DNA of 8,129 nt from an uncultured Oscillospiraceae bacterium (lineage in GTDB: Bacteria > Bacillota > Clostridia > Oscillospirales > Oscillospiraceae): assembly GCA_934572445.1 (NCBI GenBank), contig CAKTLD010000088.1:1-8129 (forward strand), read 5' to 3'. A model generated the notes under the pieces. That model had not been told where the DNA came from, made no database searches, and was given only the letters and a program-made list of their open reading frames with translations. Position numbers and translations under genes: made by a program. Every line of letters begins with the position of its first letter. The stretch's first letter is position 1. Below, piece after piece: positions 1-5,202 of the stretch.

Positions 1-944
1 AAGCACCCGCGGTTGTGCGCCACGGAAAAGCGCACCTCCTCGATGGCGGCAACGCCGCCGAGAGCGTCGTACATCGGATGCACTTCGCGCATATAGGGCA
101 GCTCCGCGACCTCGTCGAGCTCCTGCCGCGAAAGCGGCATGGCGGGCGGATTGACCACCAGCGTGTCGCGCCCATGCGCCTGCCAGAGTGCTCTTCCGCG
201 GATGGGGTCGTGCTCGTCATACTCGAGCTTCGTCGCAAGCGCGTAGGCACGCTTGTCCGACGTGACCTCCTCGTACGACGGGCAGTCCAAATGCTCATAG
301 ACGCAGACCTCGGGCGTGCGCGTCACAAATGCAGTGCCGCGGATATCTGTCAAGGTTTCTACCTTTTCACCCTTTGCGAGCCGGCGCGCGATCTCGCGCG
401 TGGCGTATTCACCCATGCCGTAAACAAGCAGGTCGGCCTGCGCGTCGAAGATCAGCGCGCGGCGTACCTTATCGTCCCAGTAGTCATAGTGGGCGAAGCG
501 GCGCAGGCTTGCCTCCAGTCCGCCGACGACGATAGGAACATCGCCGAAGGCCTCGCGGCAGCGGTTGGCGTATACGATAGTCGGACGGTCGGGCCGCAGG
601 CCCATTTTGCCGCCGGGGGAATAGAGATCGGCCGTACGGCGCTTTTTCGCCGCCGTGTAGTGCGCGACCATCGAGTCGATGTTGCCGCCGCCGATCATCA
701 CACCGTAACGCGGGCGCCCCATCGCAAGAAAGGCATCCGCGCTGTGCCAGTCCGGCTGGGCAAGCACAGCCACACGATAGCCCTCATGCTCCAGCACACG
801 CGCGATGATCGCCGTGCCGAAGCTTGGGTGGTCAATATAGGCGTCCGCCGTGACAACGAGAAAGTCGTAATAGTACCAGCCGCGCTCGACCATTTCGTCC
901 TTCGAAACCGGCAGAAAGGCCTTTTCGAACTTCTTTTTCTTCAT
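1..944 (-). CDS. YgiQ family radical SAM protein (N-terminal part, cut by window edge)
   Basis: This is the N-terminal 314 residues of a YgiQ-type (UPF0313) radical SAM protein; the rest lies left of the window. Reading back from ATG at 944, the protein shows the family's hallmarks: LPVSKDEM (11-18), VTADAYIDHPSFG (32-44), AQPDW (62-66), GGLEASLRR (141-149), AHYDYWDD (151-158), NPPAMPLS (265-272), and finally SVAHNRGC, where C314 should be the first cysteine of the CxxxCxxC motif that holds the 4Fe-4S cluster. It lacks the long insert that E. coli YgiQ has before the radical SAM core, as in the shorter Firmicutes forms. The biochemical role of the family is not established. The ATG overlaps the stop of the upstream phosphatase-acetyltransferase gene as ATGA, with an AGGAAG about ten bases upstream, so translation is probably coupled. 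Family assignment is secure; whether the gene is intact beyond the edge cannot be seen. Confidence 0.93.
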   Translation of the reverse strand, partial: MKKKKFEKAFLPVSKDEMVERGWYYYDFLVVTADAYIDHPSFGTAIIARVLEHEGYRVAVLAQPDWHSADAFLAMGRPRYGVMIGGGNIDSMVAHYTAAKKRRTADLYSPGGKMGLRPDRPTIVYANRCREAFGDVPIVVGGLEASLRRFAHYDYWDDKVRRALIFDAQADLLVYGMGEYATREIARRLAKGEKVETLTDIRGTAFVTRTPEVCVYEHLDCPSYEEVTSDKRAYALATKLEYDEHDPIRGRALWQAHGRDTLVVNPPAMPLSRQELDEVAELPYMREVHPMYDALGGVAAIEEVRFSVAHNRGC

Positions 945-1984
945 TTTTCGATAACTTCCTGCAATCTGTTCCAGCAGGATTCCTCATCGTATTCGAAATT
1001 CTTCTCAAATGTGACGCTTTCCGCGTCCCCCTGAACGGGGTGGAAGCCCCACTTTTCCGCGCAGTGCAGCGCAACTGCATTGCTCTTGGGAATGCGCCCG
1101 GTGGAGAGAATGGAGCAGCCGTGCGCGCGGGCATAGGACAGCGCCTGACCGACGAGTTTCTCGCCGAGTTCCTTTTTCTGCGCATCATTTTCAAGCCAGA
1201 ATTCGCCGATCGTGCCCACGCCGCCGCGGCAGGACTCGACGCTGACCGCGCCGATGATCTCCTCGCCGTGCATGACGTTGAAATGCCCCGCTTCGCCCGA
1301 GGCGCGGTAGTAGATGCCGCCCTCGAAGCCGTTGGGGTCGTTGACCCACGGCTGCTTGCGCACGGTGGCGATGTTGTCGCCGAGGTGGGAGGCGTCGTCG
1401 CGGAAGACGACGTTGAATGCGCCGTTTTCGTATTCGAGCTTTGCAACGGCGGTATTTTCCGCGTGGCCGGTCTTGTCGATCTCATGCAGCGTCATGCCCT
1501 GGAGCGCACCGACGATGATGCGCATGGCCATGCCGTGGGAAAAGACGGCGACCGTGCCGTTCGGGTGCGCCTCGGCGATCTCCGTGAGCGCCTTGCGCAT
1601 CCGCTCGCGCACCTCGGCAAAGCTTTCGCAGCCGGGGACGTGCCAGTTCTGCGAATCGTTGCTGAAATTGGCGAGCTGCTCAGGGTCGATGCGCTCAAGC
1701 TCCGCCCAGGGGGTATCTTCCCAGTAGCCCACGTCGATCTCGCGCAGCGCGCGGACGGTGCGCAGCGGCAGGCCGTGTGTTTTATAGATGGAAAGCGCCG
1801 TGATCATCGTGCGGAAACGGTCGCTTGAATAAACGGCGTCAAATTTCGTGTCGGCAAAGCGCTTTGCGAGCGCGGCGATCTGGAGGTAGCCGCGGTCGGT
1901 GATGGTGCTGTTGTACCAGCCGTGCGCGCGGCGGTAGCGGTTGCCCTCAGCCTCGGCATGGCGGATAAGATAGATCGTGGTCAT
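941..1984 (-). CDS. histidine phosphatase / GNAT acetyltransferase fusion protein
   Basis: A two-domain protein of 347 residues. The N-terminal half (about 1-190) is a histidine phosphatase (phosphoglycerate-mutase-like) domain: YLIRHAE (5-11) carries the phospho-accepting H9, SSDRFRT (53-59) the phosphate-binding arginines, REIDVGYWE (81-89) the acid, and FSHG (148-151) the second catalytic H150. The C-terminal part (about 215-330) resembles a GNAT N-acetyltransferase: a beta-rich stretch ending GEFWL (260-264), the CoA pyrophosphate-loop-like LGEKLVGQAL (273-282) and the usual ending NAVALHCAEKWGF (302-314). Substrates of both halves are unknown. ATG at 1984 is chosen because AAGGAG sits six bases upstream, whereas the in-frame ATG at 2011 would lie only about two bases from the predicted transcription start. 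It is the first gene of a minus-strand operon with the YgiQ gene. A cytoplasmic protein: no signal peptide or membrane segment is visible. The phosphatase call is firmer than the GNAT call. Confidence 0.88.
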   Translation of the reverse strand: MTTIYLIRHAEAEGNRYRRAHGWYNSTITDRGYLQIAALAKRFADTKFDAVYSSDRFRTMITALSIYKTHGLPLRTVRALREIDVGYWEDTPWAELERIDPEQLANFSNDSQNWHVPGCESFAEVRERMRKALTEIAEAHPNGTVAVFSHGMAMRIIVGALQGMTLHEIDKTGHAENTAVAKLEYENGAFNVVFRDDASHLGDNIATVRKQPWVNDPNGFEGGIYYRASGEAGHFNVMHGEEIIGAVSVESCRGGVGTIGEFWLENDAQKKELGEKLVGQALSYARAHGCSILSTGRIPKSNAVALHCAEKWGFHPVQGDAESVTFEKNFEYDEESCWNRLQEVIEK

Positions 1985-1990
1985 ATCGTT

Positions 1991-1996
1991 CTCCTT
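1991..1996 (-). promoter_or_regulatory. Shine-Dalgarno AAGGAG deciding the start at 1984
   Basis: Consensus AAGGAG on the minus strand, six bases before ATG 1984. It selects this start over the in-frame ATGs at 1999 and 2011. Confidence 0.8.
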
Positions 1997-2019
1997 CATG
2001 TTTTTGATCATTCAGAACC

Positions 2020-2048
2020 ATTATAGGACGAAAGGCGGCTTTCAGCAA
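2020..2048 (-). promoter_or_regulatory. Sigma-A-type promoter of the phosphatase-GNAT/ygiQ operon
   Basis: On the minus strand, a perfect -10 TATAAT (2025-2020) lies 17 bases from a partial -35 TTGCTG (2048-2043; 3 of 6 matches). The predicted transcription start is near 2013, giving a leader of about 29 bases before ATG 1984. The exact -10, ideal spacing and fitting gene start make this the best promoter in the window apart from the tdh promoter. Confidence 0.7.
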
Positions 2049-2072
2049 GGGTGATTTGCTGCAAAAAATCAA

Positions 2073-2091
2073 CGCGGCAAATTTTGCCGCG
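2073..2091. repeat. 19-bp perfect palindrome between divergent genes
   Basis: CGCGGCAAATTTTGCCGCG has 9-bp arms around one central base. It lies 25 bases upstream of the minus-strand promoter's -35 and 54 bases before the plus-strand small gene. In the minus direction it is followed by TTGATTTTTT, so it also has some look of a terminator, but no minus-strand gene lies upstream to be terminated. An operator shared by the two divergent genes is the alternative. Confidence 0.5.
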
Positions 2092-2130
2092 CATCACTTT
2101 TCTCCGCGCGGATAAACTAAGCGCGTGAGC

Positions 2131-2137
2131 AAAGGAG
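2131..2137 (+). promoter_or_regulatory. Shine-Dalgarno AAAGGAG of the small membrane protein
   Basis: AAAGGAG lies eight bases before ATG 2146. It fixes that start and excludes the in-frame GTG at 2125, which lies upstream of this site. Confidence 0.75.
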
Positions 2138-2145
2138 TGATCGAT

Positions 2146-2316
2146 ATGTGTGATACCGCCTTCTGGCGCGGTCTTGCCGCCGGCATGGCCGCCGGCGCGA
2201 TCATCGGCATGACTGTCGCAGAAAAGCGCAAAGCCATGAAGACCTGCGTGGGCAGAACCATGCAGCAGATGGGTACCGCCGTGGACGGCGCGCTGAACGA
2301 CCTGATGCACCGATGA
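2146..2316 (+). CDS. small single-pass membrane protein, Gly/Ala-rich (YtxH-like)
   Basis: A 56-residue protein of unrecognised function. Residues about 5-25 (AFWRGLAAGMAAGAIIGMTVA) form one Gly/Ala-rich hydrophobic helix, followed by a basic stretch EKRKAMK and then an amphipathic helix with Met, Gln and Val to the C-terminus. This layout, a short N-terminal glycine-zipper-like helix followed by a charged, possibly coiled tail, resembles small YtxH-type proteins of Firmicutes, but I see no motif that proves membership. That it is a real gene is supported by the consensus Shine-Dalgarno site, a start preceded by a plausible leader, and a strong terminator hairpin 11 bases after the stop. A -10-like TAAACT lies at 2113-2118 without a convincing -35. 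It stands alone, divergent from the phosphatase-GNAT operon and convergent with the oleate hydratase gene. Confidence 0.75.
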   Translation: MCDTAFWRGLAAGMAAGAIIGMTVAEKRKAMKTCVGRTMQQMGTAVDGALNDLMHR

Positions 2317-2322
2317 ATAAGG

Positions 2323-2358
2323 AAAAGTAAGGGCGGGAGCTTTAGCTCCCGCCCTTAC
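2323..2358. terminator. bidirectional rho-independent terminator between convergent genes
   Basis: A perfect 14-bp stem (GTAAGGGCGGGAGC, 2327-2340, pairing with 2345-2358) with a four-base loop. On the minus strand it is followed by TTTT (2326-2323), which suits the end of the oleate hydratase transcript, whose stop codon lies 38 bases upstream. On the plus strand it comes 11 bases after the small gene's stop and is followed by a weaker T-rich stretch (TCATTATTACATT). It probably serves both. Confidence 0.85.
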
Positions 2359-2395
2359 TCATTATTACATTGCTATCCTGCTTGCTGTTTTGCTT

Positions 2396-4174
2396 TTAGA
2401 TGACGCCGTACTCCTTGAGGAGCTTTTCGATGTCGGTGCCTTCGATCTTGCCGAGGGCCTTCTTGACGGCCATCTTTTCCATAAAGCCCATGTCCATGTC
2501 GGTGGCCTTCTTGCCGTCGCGCAGCTTGACGGTCGCGTTCAGAAGGTCGCGCACATCATAGACGCTGCCCCAGACCTCGGGCACGCCGCGGTCGACGTTC
2601 AGCAGGGTGTAGACGGACTCCATGCCCGTGCGCATGGAATACTCGGTGGTGAAGATCGTGTCGCGCGGGGTTTCGGCGAACTGGCCGAGGAAGGCGAAGT
2701 TCACGCTGCCGTCGGGCACGACCTTGGGGCGGTCACCGTAGGCGCGCGGCATGAAGAACGCATCGATATACGGCATCATGACGGGCACGGTGTTGGCGCT
2801 GTTGGTCGCGAGGCCTTCGATCTGATCCTCGGGCACGCCGATGTGGTAGAGCCACTCCATGCAGATCTCCTTGCCGGTGCACTCGCGCATAGGCTTTTTG
2901 ATATAATCGCCCGGCTTGTCGGTGAAGAGAGAGTAGACCCAGACAAGGCAGTGATCCTTGGGCTGGTCGCGGAACTGCGGCTGGCGGTTGATCGTCCAGC
3001 TCATGAGCCATGAAGAATCCTTTACGGTGACGATACCGCCGGTGACGACGTGGCCAGTGAAGGGATCGCGCTTGCAGATGTTCTTGATATAAGGAATGAT
3101 CTTCTGGTCGAGCGTCTCGACGGTCGCGCTCATCCAGTTGGTCTGCTCGGGGTCATGGCAGAACTTGTCGGGATGGCCGAAGGACGGATCCTGCGCGGCG
3201 ATCTTGCGCCACATATCCCAGCCGCCGCCCTCTTTGAGCTCGGTGTTGAACTGGGCGGGGGTGTTCTGGCTGCCCATGGAGGAATTCTCAACGCAGCCGC
3301 CGTTGGTGATGAAGACGAGGTCATTTTCGGTGAGGTCGATGGCCTCCTTCTTGCCCTCGAGGATCACGTCGATGCGCTTAGCCAGCTTGTGCTTGGGGTC
3401 AGAGCAGTCGAATTCGACATTTGCGACCTGCACGCCGTAGTGGAACTGGACGTTGTGGCTCTCGAGGTACTTGACCATCGGGAGGATCATGGACTCATAC
3501 TGGTTGTACTTCGTAAAGCGAAGCGCCGTGAAATCGGGCAGGCCGCCGATGTGGTGGATATAGCGCTGAATATAGAGCTTCATCTCGAGCGCGCTGTGCC
3601 AGTTTTCAAAGGCGAACATTGTGCGCCAGTAGAGCCAGAAGTTGGAGTTCAGGACTTCCTCATCGAAAAAGTCGGTGATCTTCTTGTCCTGGAGCTGCTC
3701 GTTGGGGGTGAAGAAGAGCTTCATGATCTCCATCGCGCCCTTGTCGGAAATGCTGAACTTGCCGTCGGTGTGCGCGTCCTGACCGCGCTTTTCGGTGGCA
3801 CGGCAGAGGGAGTAGTTGGGGTCTTCCTTGTTGAGCCAGTAGTACTCGTCGAGTACGCTCACGCCCTCGGTCTCGATGGAGGGAATGGAGCGGAAGAGAT
3901 CCCACATGACCTCAAAATGGTTGTCCATCTCGCGGCCGCCGCGCATCACATAGCCGAGGTTCTCGAACTTGTAGCCGTCGCACGCGCCGCCGGGCAAGTT
4001 GCCCTTTTCAAGAACGTGGATGTGTTCGCCCTTCATCTGGCCGTCGCGCACGAGGTAGCAGGCGGCGCTCAGAGCCGCAAGGCCGCTGCCGACGATGTAG
4101 GCAGACTTGTTGTCAACGCCCTCGGGCTTCTTGGGACGGGCAAATGCTTCATAGTTACCGCTGGAATAATACAT
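2396..4174 (-). CDS. ohyA: oleate hydratase (FAD-dependent fatty acid double-bond hydratase, EC 4.2.1.53)
   Basis: This 592-residue protein aligns by eye over its whole length with staphylococcal-type oleate hydratases (the former myosin-cross-reactive antigens), which add water to the cis-9 double bond of oleate or linoleate to give 10-hydroxy fatty acids. It starts MYYSSGNYEAFARP, as those enzymes do. Residues 26-45 are the FAD-binding VGSGLAALSAA fold, 77-87 hold MRGGREMDNHF with catalytic E82, and Y201 occupies the position of the substrate-site tyrosine. Other family blocks are SNFWLYWRTMFAFENWHS (177-194), HHIGGLPD (207-214), FTKYNQYES (220-228), NSANTVPVMMPY and GQFAETPRDTIFTTEYS. The last 40 or so residues form the amphipathic helices thought to bind membranes. 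ATG 4174 is preceded by AAAGGAG at nine bases; an in-frame TTG at 4180 is too close to that site. The gene follows a TetR regulator and ends at a strong terminator. Oddity: GGACDG (62-67) replaces the usual GGSMDG or GGSLDG. Confidence 0.96.
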   Translation of the reverse strand: MYYSSGNYEAFARPKKPEGVDNKSAYIVGSGLAALSAACYLVRDGQMKGEHIHVLEKGNLPGGACDGYKFENLGYVMRGGREMDNHFEVMWDLFRSIPSIETEGVSVLDEYYWLNKEDPNYSLCRATEKRGQDAHTDGKFSISDKGAMEIMKLFFTPNEQLQDKKITDFFDEEVLNSNFWLYWRTMFAFENWHSALEMKLYIQRYIHHIGGLPDFTALRFTKYNQYESMILPMVKYLESHNVQFHYGVQVANVEFDCSDPKHKLAKRIDVILEGKKEAIDLTENDLVFITNGGCVENSSMGSQNTPAQFNTELKEGGGWDMWRKIAAQDPSFGHPDKFCHDPEQTNWMSATVETLDQKIIPYIKNICKRDPFTGHVVTGGIVTVKDSSWLMSWTINRQPQFRDQPKDHCLVWVYSLFTDKPGDYIKKPMRECTGKEICMEWLYHIGVPEDQIEGLATNSANTVPVMMPYIDAFFMPRAYGDRPKVVPDGSVNFAFLGQFAETPRDTIFTTEYSMRTGMESVYTLLNVDRGVPEVWGSVYDVRDLLNATVKLRDGKKATDMDMGFMEKMAVKKALGKIEGTDIEKLLKEYGVI

Positions 4175-4183
4175 GATCAATTT

Positions 4184-4190
4184 CTCCTTT
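4184..4190 (-). promoter_or_regulatory. Shine-Dalgarno AAAGGAG deciding the ohyA start
   Basis: AAAGGAG on the minus strand ends nine bases before ATG 4174 but only three before the in-frame TTG at 4180, so the ATG is the start. Confidence 0.8.
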
Positions 4191-4244
4191 CAACTGTTTG
4201 CAGAACCGCCGGCTCACGAAACACATTCAACCTTGGGAGCCAAC

Positions 4245-4277
4245 GGTATGTTTTCCTTTCGATGGTGAAAGCATACC
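4245..4277. promoter_or_regulatory. 33-bp dyad over the ohyA -10 and start site (candidate operator)
   Basis: Arms GGTATGCTTTC (minus strand, 4277-4267) and GAAAACATACC (4255-4245) match at 10 of 11 positions around an 11-base spacer. An inner CTTTC/GAAAG pair (4271-4267 and 4260-4256) adds symmetry. The element covers the predicted -10 and transcription start, so most of one arm would not be in the RNA. This favours a protein-binding DNA site over an mRNA hairpin. Confidence 0.45.
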
Positions 4278-4298
4278 GCGCTTTTTGGAAAAGAACAA
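4270..4298 (-). promoter_or_regulatory. candidate ohyA promoter
   Basis: On the minus strand, TTGTTC (4298-4293, 3 of 6 matches to the -35) lies 17 bases from TATGCT (4275-4270, 4 of 6 matches to the -10). The predicted start near 4263 gives a leader of roughly 90 bases to ATG 4174. It is the best sigma-A match in the gap; a weaker alternative uses TTTACA (4352-4347). Confidence 0.5.
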
Positions 4299-4309
4299 TC
4301 AGCAGAGAA

Positions 4310-4340
4310 CGGGCGGTGATAAGAAACTTATCACCGCCCG
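4310..4340. repeat. 31-bp perfect inverted repeat, distal operator candidate or tetR terminator
   Basis: Arms of 14 bp (CGGGCGGTGATAAG and its complement, 4310-4323 and 4327-4340) surround a three-base loop. Its core TGATAAGAAACTTATCA (4317-4333) is a dyad of the size TetR proteins bind. As RNA it would be a strong hairpin downstream of tetR, but neither strand has a proper T-run right after it. A 14-of-17 copy of the core lies 30 bp away, which argues for a binding site. Confidence 0.6.
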
Positions 4341-4346
4341 GAAAAC

Positions 4347-4363
4347 TGTAAAGAAATTTATCA
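4347..4363. promoter_or_regulatory. second copy of the 17-bp operator-like site
   Basis: TGTAAAGAAATTTATCA matches the core of the neighbouring inverted repeat (TGATAAGAAACTTATCA) at 14 of 17 positions in the same orientation. Centres are 30 bp apart (4325 and 4355), close to three helical turns, so bound dimers would sit on nearly the same face. Confidence 0.45.
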
Positions 4364-4396
4364 ATTCTGCAATTTTGATGAAAACGGCAAAAGAAG

Positions 4397-4960
4397 TCAC
4401 GCCTTGTCGATCCGCAGCCGTTCGAGTGCGGCGCTGACATTGCCGTGGATCACGAGCTCGAGCCGGTCGACGAGAAGCTGGGGATCGCCCTTCATGTCGT
4501 TTTTGATCCAGTCGAGCATCAGGCCGACAAAGGCATACTTGTAGACCGTTGCGATGAAGGCCTTGTCCTCGTCGCGCACGCTCATGCCCCGCGCCTGCTC
4601 CACCACCACACCTTCGAGCAGGTCGTAGGTGACTTTATAGAGGTAATTTTCCACCTGCTCGCGGCTGACGGAGTGGTAGACGTTCATAATAAAAGGCTTA
4701 TTGTCCTGCACGGCCTTGAAAAGCTGCAAAAAGCCCTGCTGCCATGTCTCATAGGTCTTGTTGCCCGCGAGCGCGCGGCTCGCGTCCTCCTGACACGACC
4801 ACTCGACAAGGTCGTAGATGTCCTTAAAATGATAGTAAAACGTCATGCGGTTGATGCCGCAGTCCTCGGTAATATCGCTGATGGTGATCTTGCTCAGAGG
4901 TTTTTGCAGCAGCAGATTCTTGAGCGACGCCTCAAGCGCGCGTTTGGTCACCTGTGACAT
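4397..4960 (-). CDS. TetR/AcrR-family transcriptional regulator (DhaS-like), probable regulator of ohyA
   Basis: A 187-residue regulator. The N-terminal TetR helix-turn-helix is clear: KITISDITEDCGINRMTFYYHFKDIYDLVEW spans residues 24-54, with the recognition helix around NRMTFYYHF (37-45). The FYYHFKDIYDLVEW wording and the C-terminal helices are typical of the group whose C-terminal domain resembles that of the dihydroxyacetone kinase regulator DhaS. The ligand domain (about 60-187) has no motif that names its ligand. ATG 4960 is chosen because AAGGGAG lies eight bases upstream. The gene lies directly upstream of ohyA in the same direction, 222 bases apart, with operator-like dyads between them, so control of ohyA in response to fatty acids is a reasonable inference, not shown. 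Its own promoter is poorly defined: a -10-like TATGCT at 5017-5012 without a good -35, next to a half-site-like TGATAAAG (5001-5008) that would allow autoregulation. Confidence 0.9.
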   Translation of the reverse strand: MSQVTKRALEASLKNLLLQKPLSKITISDITEDCGINRMTFYYHFKDIYDLVEWSCQEDASRALAGNKTYETWQQGFLQLFKAVQDNKPFIMNVYHSVSREQVENYLYKVTYDLLEGVVVEQARGMSVRDEDKAFIATVYKYAFVGLMLDWIKNDMKGDPQLLVDRLELVIHGNVSAALERLRIDKA

Positions 4961-5117
4961 ATCCCATTCTCCCTTCCGTCCTCGGCGCACCGTGATCTTA
5001 TGATAAAGCGTAGCATATTTTCCCCGCTATCTCCACCGGAAAAGGCTGAATTTTTTATGAACTTTATGTGCGGAGGACGGCTTTGCATATTTTTTCTGAA
5101 AAAGTGCGGGATTTCGG

Positions 5118-5146
5118 TTGACTTTTCCGCAGTATCTGCGTAAACT
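5118..5146 (+). promoter_or_regulatory. Sigma-A-type promoter of the tdh-kbl operon
   Basis: TTGACT (5118-5123, 5 of 6) lies 17 bases from TAAACT (5141-5146, 4 of 6). The predicted start near 5153 gives a leader of about 50 bases. The spacer contains the palindrome CGCAGTATCTGCG. Confidence 0.75.
5128..5140. promoter_or_regulatory. 13-bp palindrome within the tdh promoter spacer (candidate operator)
   Basis: CGCAG-TAT-CTGCG is a perfect dyad lying wholly between the -35 and -10 and ending at the base before the -10. A repressor bound here would block RNA polymerase. Confidence 0.4.
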
Positions 5147-5157
5147 GTCTTTGTAGA

Positions 5158-5172
5158 GAATACAAAGTATTC
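5158..5172. promoter_or_regulatory. 15-bp palindrome just after the tdh transcription start (candidate operator)
   Basis: GAATAC-AAA-GTATTC is a perfect 6-bp dyad beginning about five bases after the predicted transcription start. Its centre is 31 bp from that of the spacer palindrome. The two dyads differ in sequence apart from a shared GTAT. Confidence 0.4.
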
Positions 5173-5202
5173 CAATTTTGTTTTCGGCAGGAGGACGAAT
5201 CG

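Noticed and set aside
15..1828. Plus-strand open frames opposite the ygiQ and phosphatase-GNAT genes
   Set aside because: They are antisense to genes with clear family motifs and have no sensible protein features.
2125..2145. GTG at 2125 as the start of the small membrane protein
   Set aside because: The AAAGGAG site lies downstream of this GTG and fits ATG 2146 instead.
4175..4264. A riboswitch or attenuator in the ohyA leader
   Set aside because: The leader of about 90 bases shows only a weak five-base GGCTC/GAGCC pairing and no known riboswitch core or terminator-antiterminator pair.
4310..4340. The 14-bp inverted repeat as a firm tetR terminator
   Set aside because: Neither strand shows a T-run directly after the stem, and a near copy of its core lies 30 bp away, so it is recorded as a repeat with both readings.
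3050..4351. A 433-codon plus-strand open frame opposite ohyA
   Set aside because: It lies antisense to an unmistakable oleate hydratase, its translation is low-complexity (Val/Leu/Gly/Asp) and it has no ribosome site. It is an effect of GC-rich codon use.
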